From the NCBI GenBank assembly GCA_000934455.1, contig KN883923.1:135048-164929 (forward strand): 29,882 nt of DNA, written 5' to 3'. The notes beneath the pieces were generated by a model. That model ran no database searches and was not told the origin of the DNA. It saw only the letters and a list, made by a program, of their open reading frames with translations. Of this stretch, positions 1 to 12,900 are shown one piece after another; positions within the stretch are counted from its first letter, which is position 1; each line of letters begins with the position of its first letter. The stretch comes from Apostichopus parvimensis. Its lineage: Eukaryota > Echinodermata > Holothuroidea > Aspidochirotida > Stichopodidae. The translations under genes were made by a program, and so were the position numbers.

Positions 1-85
1 AGTCGATGTTTGCTGTTGGGATGTTTTCAGATCATTGTTGCTCCATTGATCTTTAAGATTTCATTTTCATGTTCAGTTGATACTC

Positions 86-667
86 CTAGAGATCTGATGT
101 TACTATATCTACTCCCCAACTGGTAAACACCTGTAAATCTAGTGACTTGGAGAGATGTGAACTGCTTCGGTCACAGTTGTACTTACTTAACTGTCCGATG
201 TTTTGATCGCTTTTGTAGTTCCTTGATTGTTGCTCAATACCATGGTTCCTAATGTCCACTACTTTGGCCAATGTGTTGTTTAGTGCTGTAGTTTCTTGGA
301 TATCCACTTTGTTGACTGCTATTGTAATTTTTCCCAGGTTTCACTAGGTTTGCAATCCATATGATTTTCATCTGTTATCTCATCTGCTCATCTTGTATTC
401 TGATGGGTACCTTTATTTTTATTGATTATTAGCCACCTTATTGTACAAAGGGTTGTCATATTGCTGCCCACGGCTCAAGGCCCTATCTCTACATCCCTGT
501 GACATTCCTCTTCTTTCTTCTGGCTCAATCCTTTGGTTACTGCTCCTTTCGGAGACACTTGGTGATTGGTTGGTTCTTAATTGAGAGGCTTTTGGTATGC
601 TGATTCTGTATGACCAAGGCAGTGGTGAGGTTGCAAAATACTTCAATTGTTTTCTAAATTGCGCCAC
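86..667 (-). other. Degenerate coding-like stretch, possibly retroelement relic, overlapping the 3' UTR
   Basis: Two open stretches in the same minus frame (667-419 and 307-86) are separated by several stops. The first gives a basic, Ser/Arg-rich peptide (ERSSNQRIEPEERRG), the second a helical one (NNTLAKVVDIRNHGIEQQ). The basic segment plus coiled-coil-like part is reminiscent of a LINE ORF1 or gag protein, but no diagnostic motif is present. It could also be plain 3' UTR. Confidence 0.2.
412..417 (-). terminator. Candidate poly(A) signal AATAAA
   Basis: TTTATT on the plus strand gives AATAAA about 280 nt after the TGA of exon 15. It is the first canonical hexamer I see downstream, so the 3' UTR probably ends near 380-400. 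A T-rich area follows. Confidence 0.5.
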
Positions 668-697
668 CAGTTTCCCTGTTCAATTCTCATGTCAAAC

Positions 698-912
698 TCA
701 AATGAGTGTGGTATGAGAATTGGTGTCCATATTGGAAGATGTTCTATTCTTGACAGGTCTATAGAAGCATATGTAGGCATCTGATAGCAGTCTCTTCAAG
801 TATTTTGAAAAATCGTGTCTTTTCATATCTCTTCTGAGGCTGTCACTTTCCATTTGTTGCCTAAAGTTCTTCAAATGAGCCACTTCAGGAATGTTGTAAC
901 CATGTTGATCAC
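698..912 (-). CDS. CYLD-like: Exon 15: C-terminus of the CYLD-like USP, with stop
   Basis: Coding part 215 nt, phase 1 start; acceptor TATATGTTTAG. Reads [11 protein letters not shown], then a variable charged stretch and [17 protein letters not shown], matching CYLD GQNGFNIPQV and RRLLCDAYMCMYQ. It ends about twenty residues later with NSHTTLI and TGA at 700-698. Length and ending agree with the CYLD C-terminus, which also stops shortly after this motif. Confidence 0.92.
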
Positions 913-3900
913 CTAAACATATAAGAAAATGGATATGTTCTTTCAACAATTTTGAGCAAATCAACCAACCACCAATCACCCCTTTAATAACTTTTATTAA
1001 TGAATGAGAGTTACATGATAGTACTAATTGACTGTGAAATGTTTTCACAACTTACTGCCAAAGGCAAAGTTATCTAGTATAAATTACATAGAATAAGGCC
1101 AATTTCGAGACCATTTAAGATAACCTGTTGACCCCTTGAGCCAATTTTGAGACCATTTGATATAATCCATGGACCCCTTGAAGCTCTGAGTGTGAAAACT
1201 GATAAGGGCCACTTTAGTGTGTTTAAAGCACCCAAAAGAAGAGTATCAATTCATTTGAAGCAGATTTCATTTCTTGGCTGGCTGGCTATGTATTGTTGGA
1301 AGATTACTTGAAATCTATTGTATATTGATTCCTTCACAAAACTGAACTACCCTGAAGTGAAGTTGAACATTAATTGCAGCTTTAAGTTGGAGAAAATATG
1401 TTCACAAGGATTCAAAATGTGACACATGTTGACCTTTGACATCTACCAATTTAAATAGAGTTCTATTATTCACCTAGCTGGATCTACATACCAAGTAAGT
1501 TAAAAAAGATCATTTTGAAAAACTATCAGAATTTGACCTGTTGACCTCAAAGGACCTTGGACCTTCACAGTAAAGAATACGGTTCTTTTACTCAATACAA
1601 TAGATACAGTACCAACTATGAAGTTAATACACCAAGAACTTTTTCGAGTTACCCTTTTTACAAGCGGGTGTCACATACACAAGCACACCCACAAATGCTA
1701 TCACATAGATTCCTTTTGCCTCCGGTGAGGTATTAACAGAAAAGTACAACATTGATAGGGTGATATTACATGGAATTCTGTATAAAAAAGAGCAGAGGTG
1801 TGAGGATTGACGGTGGGTAGTCCCCATTATGAGCTGATGCATTTAACTAGTTAATAAAAACTGTGGAATTCACATAGACTTATGTTTTGTATAAAGCATG
1901 TGTTGCTTACTTCAAGATAAAAAAACGGATATTTTGTATCTGCTTTAATTGCCATGTTTTCAAGAATGCAGAATTATGTTACATATCATTTCATTTAGTT
2001 TAAAAGATATTATGATACATACATCATGCAGCATTCACTTCATTAAGCTGTCCCACTTACCAATTTAGCAAAGTTACTTTACTTGCAATCAGTGACTTTC
2101 TTTGTACGAAAATCAAGTGACTTAAATCAAAATTGAAACCAGTAATTACAATCAGCCAACCTCTGTGAATTGTAGAGTGACAGCTGAAAACTAATGGGTG
2201 TGAGTTTTGAGTTTGCTAATGGACATCCATTATGTTATAATTTTTTACATCAATTATGATGTCCAATCTAACTTGATGCATTCCAAGCATCCATTCTGAG
2301 GAATGGTGGCTCCATATAGAAGATCCAGGTTCATGGACCATCACGTTTGGGGAATGCTGTTGTAGATAACTGCAAGAGCAGTAAGTTTCATGAAGATTAA
2401 TAATATCTGTCTTGATATTCCTACCACCAGAGAGGTAGTTGTAATTTGATATCTACCTTGTCTGTCAGCCATGCTATCAAAGAACAACCACTGTTCACTA
2501 TCTCCACTACCAGTCTTTACAAAGGCCACGTAGTGACTTGTTTCGATGCAGACGACAGAAAACAACTCCATTCTGTGTTCTGGATAAAGATGCTGAGTCT
2601 TTTCTGCAATGTCATCTTCATCAACATTTTCTGCTATCTCTTGAAACTTCTTGGTAACTTCAAGAGGTACAGACAGGTTTGTAACTTTATGTTTCTTTCT
2701 TTCCTACAACAAATAAAACACATAGACCATAAACTGATACTGAAATTACATGGGACACTCAAGTGGACACTGGTAATAAACATATGGTCCGTACAAGGGT
2801 ATCTAGTAATTCTGCAACAGATAAGCAACATATAATACCCTTTTTGGGAGAACACATTGAGGAGCTTCTGCAGCAACAAATACACATACACACACAACAT
2901 TAAATAAACTGAATATTTATGAAACTGACATTCATATCTATGTACAGTATGTTTGGTATGCTACATTAAAATAACGAAGTTATCATTTCTGATTGCACAT
3001 TCAATTTCCCTAATGTATCGACACAACAACCCATCTGGCACAACTGAAATGTTCTTCATGAATAGCAGCTGAATTGATTTAAGTTGACATTGATAAACTC
3101 AAATTTAGAACTCACTACACAAACATTATCCAGAACTCTTCCAGTATTATATGAATTTGACATCCGACCGAACCATTTGGTACAATAATTTGTAAGTACC
3201 AAATAATTATTGAAATGTATCATCTATAATCAATTCTATTCTGATCGCTTTGGTTGAAATTTCCGGATGATGACAGCACAAAATGGCAAAACTACACAAG
3301 AGTAAATGCTGTGGAACTAGGTAATACACATTTTGCTAAGATTGCTATATTAAAATATCAAACTGCCCTGTGGTATATATGAAGCATGAACATCACTACT
3401 TTGCTATTATCCGGACATTCTCTGGTATGACCATGTCCACAAAATCCAGGATTTATTGGTCTAACAGAACCAACAAATACCTCTTTTTTAAAACCTCTTT
3501 TCATCATTTTTTCCACCTCTACTAAAACTATACTACACATTATACAAAGTACGTGGTATACATACTCATCTACTACTACCAAAATAAACATGCACAAGCC
3601 AGGTACAAGTTTTAATAATTTCACTTGAAACTTAATTTACTTTATAATATTCGCGCTTGAATAGTACTTACGTTCAAGATTGCCTTGTCTTGGCTATCAT
3701 GTTCCCTAATCCTAATTGTAATGGTTATCATGTTGCTAATAAACATGATTTACTCTACACATATACCACATATACCACAAGAATAACTGCAAATAAAAAG
3801 GACTTGAATGGGAAGCTTAGGGAAATGCAATCAGAAAGGGGAGGAACAGGCTGTTTGCCTGTGCATAAGGATGAAGCATGCATACATCAAAGTTACATTT

Positions 3901-6900
3901 AAAAGAGTGATAATTTATTGGTTTTCAGACTAACGTTGTAGGTAATTCATATATTGAAGATAAATATCTCACATGTCTTGTAACATAGCAATCTTTACAG
4001 AAGCTTTGAATGACATCTCTGTCTTCATTTGCTTCCACGGGTGTGCAGTCCTTACATTCTATAAGGGCAAGTTTACCACAGTCACTGCACTCTCGGGGAC
4101 CTGTGAAGCAACATCAATTTATTTTATGATTTTATTTGTGTATAATGTATCAAATATCCATTTAACTAGGAGCCTCAGCAAATGTATTCTGTATAGATTA
4201 GCTAAATGCTATGCAAAATGAGCAAATTGCTATATATAAATGAAAAGATATAGCAGTTTTTATACACAGAAACATGCTATTTTCAGTAGTTTATGAGAAA
4301 TAAGTTTTAAAAGCCTGAAAAAATCTCTAAAACAAACTGTACACTAAATGATTCCTTTGAGCTGACAATGTGCTTAATTTAATGCTTGTTTTCAATTTAT
4401 TTAATAAAGTAGTCTTGGAAATGTCTTACCTTAGATGTATTAAATCACACAATGATTCTTTATTAAAGCAACTTCTCATCTGCCATGCAAGAACTTTTCT
4501 CACATCTACAGTGAAACAGCTTGATAATACTACCAGTTTTATAGACGGAAATAGATCGGTACTGACGTTGGCTTTAGGCTTAGTTTCAATTGTAAACCTC
4601 TGTCTTTAGATCCTTGTGTGCTTTTGGTGGAATAATGCATTGCACCGTAGTTTTGGATTGGATTGATATTATTTATTTACTGGTTTTGAAAATCACCCTT
4701 TGATTGTGGCAAATTCAGAAGAAAATGCACCTTCAAACCTCACGAAAGTTCCGTTTTTAAGGGTCTTCGGACCAGCAGACAAGCATCAAGAAATGTTGGG
4801 ATAAATGAAATTGTTACTTTTTTCAGTACGTGTTACCGTCAAGAAGGTTTCTAATGGTTTTCTGTGAGATTCAGTGTTGGTGTCATCTTTTGCTTATTAC
4901 AAATGTTGATCTTTACTCTGCAACTCTGTAAAGTTTAACCAAAAAACCTTAAACACTTTTCCCCAGGAATCTCATGGAAAGAGGACGCCACTATGGATAG
5001 ATGATTGCATGAGGATGTAACTTTTGCTTTAAAAAGAGGAATATAGAACTTTAAAAGAACTTTGTATTTTCATGTTGCAAATATGAATAATTCTGACCAA
5101 ACCAAGTCATTCCTTTGGTAGCAATGAACAGAACCAATAGATCATGTCATATAAAACCAATAAAGTGCAATTTGTATCATCAGGAAAGCCATTATAAGCT
5201 TTTTTTAAAACCAACAAACAATCAGGAAGAGATGTGGGTACTAATAATTGGGGTTCAGAAGGGTTAGTGGTGAGGGATGAAAACAAATCTAGTGGCTTTC
5301 TTCAAGATTCGTTATTAGGTCAGCTTTCATTTCTTGTATTGCATTTATTGCATGTAAGCTCTATCAAAAGACTTTTTGCCGACCCAAAAAAGATGAGATG
5401 ATGATAAAAACTTCACATTATATAAGAAATGCAATCAACTCACTGTCTCTGATGAGTGCATTGATATCCATCTCAAGGCTTGGAATGATCCAATCATAAA
5501 GTTTGTATTTCTTGCCATATTTATGAAGTTGAATGATTAAACACTCTGGTACCTTCAGAAAAGTAGAATTCAAATTCCAAGATTAAATACTTCCTTGTAA
5601 CCAAGAACCAATCTTGGGTGAAACAAGAAGATTCCGCAGAGACAGCTGGCAGATGTGTTGGGGAGCACTATGATCAACTTTGAGCTCTTCTAGCTCAAAA
5701 TCTAAAAAGTCATGGTGGCAAACGTTTTATTATAGTCCAAGCCAATAGCTATCATGTGCTGGGTACAGTAGGACAATGTCAGTTGAAAACCTCTATCTAT
5801 ATGCTCTATCGACCTTGGAAAGTGATGATTTTAGTGTGTAAGTCAATGGGAGCAATAAATTTTTGGTGCGACACTTACAGTATAACATGTTAGGGAAAAA
5901 TACCACTGTAATCTATCATGGCCTGCTACATCCAGAATAATAATCAGCCTATACTTCACATACTTTCATTCAGAACACTCAAAATTGGAGAGTTATGAAG
6001 GAGGAACTATCAATTGATGATATTCAACTGGCAATCTGCCTTAAACTGTCACAGCCCATTGACATACCTACAGGATCCCTGACACAACATTATTTGTATA
6101 CATTACATACCACAGGCAATCAGCAGCATAGATTTATTTGTTATGCACATATGTTAGTAGTGAACAGGTTACTTAAACATTTCAAGGATTACACATTGAC
6201 GTGAAATGTCTTTTGAACAGTATATTTTTCACTTTAACTTGAACGAAAGTCAATAAATGTCAAGACGAATTTCCTTATTTTTGTTGGTGTTACGTTTTTT
6301 TTTATACTTGTAAAACACATGCTAGAAAGTTTTTATTTATTACAAGCATCAAATTGGAAAGTGATAGCCAAAAGTGATTTCATGCATTGTACTACAATTC
6401 AAGCCCATTGGAGAGGTTCTTTACACAATACACCATAATTACACTCAAACATTAAAATCTTAGAGAAGCTGTGCTAACGGGGAGTAGAGAAGTAAACTAA
6501 TGACCTAAGCTAACTTCAAGTCAGACTGTAGGAAAGACAAGTGGAGCAGGTCAGACACTGTTGACGTGTCTGAATTATCTTGCTTGTCCAGAAATATCTG
6601 ATACACGAAAGATTCCATAGGATCATTTTGGCCTTGACTGTGGAAAAGAAAGTAAACAATAAAAGTAAATGTCACATTTAGACATTTCTGTTGAAGATGA
6701 TCTGCAGTATTAGATTCAACTTCTTGGTCTACCATTGGTGGTATTATTTTCTACACTTTCAGACTCAAATATAGGTCTAACATGTCAACACCCAAATCAT
6801 TTACATTTTAGGTTTTTCTGGCTTTTAGTTTTACACATCGTGTCATTCCTTCACTTCTTAGCTAGACCATTGTTAAAGCCTAGTTCATTATTCAGTCTTG

Positions 6901-9900
6901 GTATATGACAACACATTCTACCACATGTTATGTAAATGATAACGGTATAGAAAATTAAACAAATCTTTCACATTTCTGTTTTCGTTTTGAAGTCAACAGA
7001 TGCAGACAGGTAATACCATTATTGTGTACCTGATCTGAAGGAAAGGTTTCACATTCATTAATTCCTGTAGGAGGGCATGTATGAACTCTGCTGGATCTTT
7101 CTCTTCTGCTTGTAGACCTTGCAAGATGTCCAGGCCTCTCAGCAAGTTACAGAAATACAGCATGTAATCGGCTCGAACATAACCAATGCTTTGGAAAGCA
7201 AGTAAAGAGGAAATAAGAAACACAGAATCTGAATTAATGAACATAACCAGAGGGAAACACCTCCCAGGTATACATTACATATGCAGCATTTTCCCCTCTG
7301 ATGATCCCAAATGACCTTTGACCTCATCCAAACAATAGGGCCCTTTTACTAATTATGGGGAAGCAATATATGCTAAATATGAAAACTGCAGAGGTTACCC
7401 ATCTTGAGATATCCTGTTTACAAGCTAGGGCGTCACACATGCCACACGCCAACTTGACTGCAAAATATACTTGCCTGCTTATGGCATGTAAACAAAAATT
7501 GCACACATTTAAAGCATTATAGCGTTAGTGCATGGTCACATTAATGTCATAAGTGATAGGTGATGTCGTATTGAAAAGCACTTTCACAGCAGATGTATGT
7601 AGCCTAGCTGGGCTAAGCTTTCTTAAAGTGATTATGTGCATACCGAAAGCGGAAAACCATAAGATAGTGTTTGATGTTTTGTTTTTCTTTGTTTCGATGT
7701 ACCACCAGTGTTGTTCATGGATGACATGTCCTCTAATGACTGAAAATGACAGCACTTGATAGTTGTAAAATCGAATGGAATTACCACAAAAATGGTAAAA
7801 TTTTGAAAACAGTTTTGAAATAAATAAAGTGATTCTCATTATAACTTCTAGACCACCCATAAATGTGAATTTTGTAATGAATATGCAAAACTAAACAGTG
7901 ACGGTGTCACTGGTATAACTATTAATGTTTCAATGTTAGATTCCAAATTTGACTTAAAATTTTGCTTTGGAAGCAAGCCACCCGACATGATGATGTAAGC
8001 CCTTACGGGCTTCTCCCAGTCAACATTTCAGATCAAACAGTCAAAAGTTCGTAATTCAAAATATCAAACTTTTGTCTAACATTCCTACTAATTATAATTT
8101 TATATGAAGACAAATTCCAGAAAAACTGAAGCAAAATGCAGTAATAAAAGGTTGGACATTATAAATTTGATAATGTGAGGAACAAGTTAAAGTTTCCATA
8201 TAGAAAGCCACAAATTCCAGAAGAATTTCCATCTAACTAGACATTTTATTTTGAGAAAATAAAAAATTCAAAGATAAGTGGAAAGTTGGAGATTCCAACG
8301 TCCCATTTGGCCCACCATTGTATATAGAAAACTAAAATATTTTTCTGAGGAATACTTCAAAACCCAGCAGTTTTTGGTGCCATTAAGTTATTAGATAGCT
8401 TCCTATGACACTGTTCTGTATTTTTGGACATTTGACCAAAAGTGTGACAAGATCAAACCAATTAAGTATAAAAATTTGAAGGTTGGCTGATTTTACTAAC
8501 TAGTGTTGTCTCGAACAGTCAATTAACAAAATAAAGTTTTCACAAACTCTCCTTTCATGCATGTTTCAGGTTTGATGGCTATGAGCCAAAGAAAATCTGA
8601 GGACCAGGTTTTTGGTCCTTTTGTTTTTTGAAGTGCATTCATGATTGTGCAATTGTTATGCAATCTGACTGAGTCCTCAGATGTCATTTCAAAAGAATTG
8701 CCAAGTCCTCAATCTGGGTAATAAGGTTAGGGTAGGTGGATTTGAACATTGGAAGAGAAATGGGGTCCTCAGTCTGAATGTAAAACACTGTGTGTGTCTG
8801 CTGGATTGTAATTTTGTGACAAAAACTTCTACGAAACACATGGCAGATTTTCTTACTTTTGGTTACCATAGTAACTGAGGTCAAATGTCAATGGTCAAAT
8901 GTAGCCTATAACTTTAGTGCTATTTTGTTTCAAAAAGTCCACCTAACTGGATGGGTCAAATGTAGAAAAGAGCCTCGTAAGGAGAACTTTGTCTTGCAGA
9001 ATCTCAGAACAAAAGATTCTTTGTCCAATTAAGCAAAACTTGACATTTTGCTATTACTCAATCGGAAAAAATGTACTGACTTGAAACCATCACAGATATA
9101 ATAAGAATGTTGAGTATCATCAAAATATGGAGCTACCATGGTATCTGATAACAAATGTCACAGTGTGTAAACGGTCATAGGTCGAGTGTACTAAAATGTG
9201 CATTGCAATGTCAAAAACTCCTCATAAACAGCTTGTTGGATATGTTCTTTACACTTGGTAGGAAGCAGCATGTTGACTTTTGTCTTGCAGACCTTTAGAA
9301 CGAAATATCAAATTTCCTTAATGTTTGAATTACGTAGGAAGTCACTTTTTACTCAAAATTAAAGGGTGAGTTTAAATAAACTTGCAACTTTCACAGGTAA
9401 AATAGGTAGCCTATGTCATGAATAAAAGGTCAAATCAGTGAAAATTGACTTTTAGCTATGAATACAAGGACAAACTTGAATAGATGTGCACCCTTCATAA
9501 GTTAAGCATTGAGAACATACACAATGGCAATAGCGACTGAGGTTAACACTCAAAGGAGGAAAGGACAAATCCTGTAATTTTCAGTGCAGAGGGCATGAAT
9601 AAAGGGTATATGTGAATTTGTAAACATATAGCCCATAATCAATTGCTTACGAAGGAATTTTGCAATGAGATATGCAATTGTATGGTCTGCCCATTTTTTA
9701 ATTTTTTTTCTGTGTTGATGTCTCAGTTGCCCCTAGATACTTAAGTATATATGCAGCATTGCACTGGCAATGTAAACCAAAAGAGTTATTAAAATCTAAA
9801 TAACAACTAATCATTATACAGGAAATACATGTGTGTAAGACATATTCTTGGTGCTTCAGTTGTGTAAGTGTTGAAAACATTGTACAGCTTAAATCATTCT

Positions 9901-12900
9901 TAGTTTCTAATATATTGAAAAGCTATATATGCAATCAAAGGTCTTTACATCCATAATCTGTATTTCTGTTACTCAGTCAAGCACATGCCCATCTGTTTCT
10001 TGTTCATGATTGTAAATTAAGCTTGGGGCCATTCACAACAATAATTATGTAAATGCCATGCAATTTATAATGCTGCCTCTACCCAGATCTAGCCAATCAG
10101 CAGTTAGGTAAAAGTTACACTGCTGCACTTGCAGCAATGTAATTAAGAAATTATTTTTTCATAAGCAATTTACAAATTAGCAATAGGCCTACCTTCTCAG
10201 AGGGTTTACAATTGTTGTCCGAAGAACATCTTTAACCTGTGTGATATCCTCCTTGTTGGCTTCATCATGGAACAAAATTGCATCAAAGACATTGTTGTAT
10301 GCAAACATACTGAAGAGAATGACATCAATATAGGAAGAGTTGTGGACACCTTGGATACCTTTGAAAATTCCAACCCGATCAGAGCCAACATTCTTTGGAG
10401 GATCAACGTAACCTGTCACTGGTTCACAGTCCTTGCCACCAAAATCTAAAGAGAGAAATGACTTTGTGCCTTTGTATACTCGTGAACAGTGGAATAAACC
10501 CAAGGATGGAGGGGAAAAAATGTATGTGAATTATCAGACTACTTGGAAAACTTCTATTTAATCACGACATTATGATTAAAGTTATGAACAGTTATAATGT
10601 TATAATATGTGTGAGATAATACCCAAATTGTGACATCCAATGCAAAGTTTATAAAGAAACAAAGCAAAATTATTGTACAGTAGGCCCAGACTTCCTTGGG
10701 TTAACAATCTCTGGGGTTTGGATATATAGCCATCAACTGATCACAGTCATAGCCACCAAAATCTGAAATGTTGAACTGAACTATCCTAAATCAATATAGC
10801 ATATTGAATTCCTTAGTCAAGTAACCTTTCTATCACTCGAATGGAGAACTAACATGACAACAGAGTGACAGAAGCACAAATATCACGATTCACATGCACA
10901 CATGAAAAATGATAGGAACTTGCGTATTACTAGGATAAAAGTACCCAAGAAATCTAACCAAAAATGGCATCGAGTCAAGAATGTCTGATGGAGACGTAAA
11001 GTCACAATGCAAACAAAAGCAGTTGCTGTACCTTGCCTATCAATATCTTCAATCAGTTCTTCTGATATCACATGATATATGCATGCTGTTCACTGATTGG
11101 TAAATATATGCCTTTTCTCTATACTGTAGTAGCTAGTAGCAAATTAATTTCCCAAATCAGTGCCGATGGTTATATAAAATCAGTTAATGTGCAAATTTAA
11201 ATCCATATGTAAGCATTTAACATTACAAAACTTTCAGTTTATTTGCAATTCCTTGTTACAAACATTCACAGATGTACACAATTTGAACATTATTTGATCA
11301 TTATTGAAGGTATGCATGACCGTCCACACATAATTACCTCTGTATAGCAATGTTTGTGCAACATATCCAAGCTTGACATCATACAAAGCAGAGGCAAGTC
11401 CGTCCACTTTGTCAGTTCCAAATGGTTGAATCATACTCCAGTATGTCAACATGTGATGCACTCTATTGGGAAGGGATTTAAACTTTTCTCTAAATGCATC
11501 TTGACGGACAGGAGAGATTAACAGGTGATCAGCAAGTCGTTGCCAGGACTTTAATTCAATCTGATTGGCTATTTTCCTTAACATAACCTCACTCAGACCT
11601 GGAAAAGACAATGGGTACAAACTATTTGAATGCATAGCAACCTTCATGAATGAGCTAGAATGTAATTTCACATTCAATAAATGACATTCCTTCACAAAAG
11701 CTAAGACATGTAACATCTGAACATGCAGACATTGTCCATACTCAGGAAACATTTGGAATAAGATCTAAATATAGGGAATGTCCCTCCATTGCAAAGAAAA
11801 AAAAGTTAGTACTTTGCAATCTTGGTTTGTACTTTTCACCTTGCAAACAGTACCATGCAACTGCAAAGATCTAATTAATGATATTTAAGTGTCTAAAACT
11901 GATTGTTTCTGTGACCATTATCTAACTATGAAATCAATGCCTTTCATATGTTACACCCAAGACCTGCACACACAGTGACTGAAAGATGGCACAAAACTCT
12001 ATAAACACCAGGAATCCATGAAAAAAAACATCTATTAAGATGTGGATATGAATAATTGCTTCATCACTAAACACTAAATGTACTGGTTGGGTATTTACTT
12101 CTCTCAAGTAATACAAACAGTTCAGCTGTGCTCCCTTGGTCCCATCCAGCCCACATTAATATCACTGCCCACATTCTTTCTTCCAACTGATTCTGAGGTA
12201 GAGGGTGAAGCCAAAAACGAAGTATACCTTTTTTTATTCAATTAAAATTCTAGCCTATAATGTAGACCTTTCAAGAATGTTGAAAAAAGAAATACCACAA
12301 AGGTTGTTGAAATATACCTTGCTCAATTTCTTCAGCCAGAGTATGTTGACCAATAGAACGACAGGCTTTTACAAGTTTACTTAGCTTACTACATCCTTGC
12401 TCCTGTTTGTACCAAACATGAAAAACAATCCTAAGACTTTCATCTGGAAGTACATCCTGTTTCAACTTTTCATCGATGTCACTTTGCTTCATCCCCAGTT
12501 CACTGGCGAACTTTCTCCAGTCTTTACGGGCTAAAAATATCGCTGTGTTCAAAATGGTATCATCAAACATTCCGCGGTCAGGAACTGCAAAAGAATACAA
12601 TTTATTTTGAGAGAAGGATAATGGAAGAAGTCTAACAAAATGATTTGTCATTTGGATAATGGCTTAAAAACATAGTGGCTGATCAGACAGGGTTTTCTAC
12701 CATTTACAGACAAGAGGAAGCTTGTTCAACAGGTGGGAAAAAGCTGTGATATGGTAAAGGAAAGAATAGCCTCCACAGTTTAAGCAGGCTATTCTTCAAT
12801 TCTGATAGGTGCAGATTCTATATTCTATATATTATTCAATTCTGATTGGTGTGTGTTTATTTGCAGATGCACTACACATCCAGGAGCATGTATTTACTCT

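Larger units (their letters stand above)
7189..10192 (-). other. Intron 9, 3.0 kb, two repeat regions
   Basis: Holds a TGACCT-type repeat copy at about 7260-7500 and a roughly 290-bp periodic repeat at about 8830-9560, both listed separately. The parts 7500-8830 and 9560-10190 show no exon or RNA gene; 7994-8012 has a short hairpin (AAGCCC/GGGCTT). Confidence 0.6.
10446..11337 (-). other. Intron 8, the death-domain/USP junction
   Basis: An 892-bp interval joining exon 8 to exon 9. It holds the exon 9 relic and the micro-exon candidate but no CAP-Gly-like coding sequence, start codon with an open frame into exon 9, or poly(A)-plus-promoter arrangement that would divide two genes. Confidence 0.6.

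Noticed and set aside
2446-2835. 129-residue plus-strand open frame.
   Set aside because: It is the antisense shadow of exon 14, whose minus-strand translation matches CYLD.
5591-5701. A 111-nt open segment on the minus strand with acceptor-like and donor-like edges (contains ELEELKVDH and [11 protein letters not shown]).
   Set aside because: No counterpart in CYLD at this place, its phase does not fit exons 11 and 12, and an open stretch of this length is expected by chance.
10189-10503. A start codon at 10503 making exon 9 the first exon of a separate CYLD-like gene.
   Set aside because: The extra N-terminal residues span the pyrimidine tract and AG acceptor (TCTCTCTTTAG) and have no CYLD similarity; the phase-1 acceptor matches exon 8.
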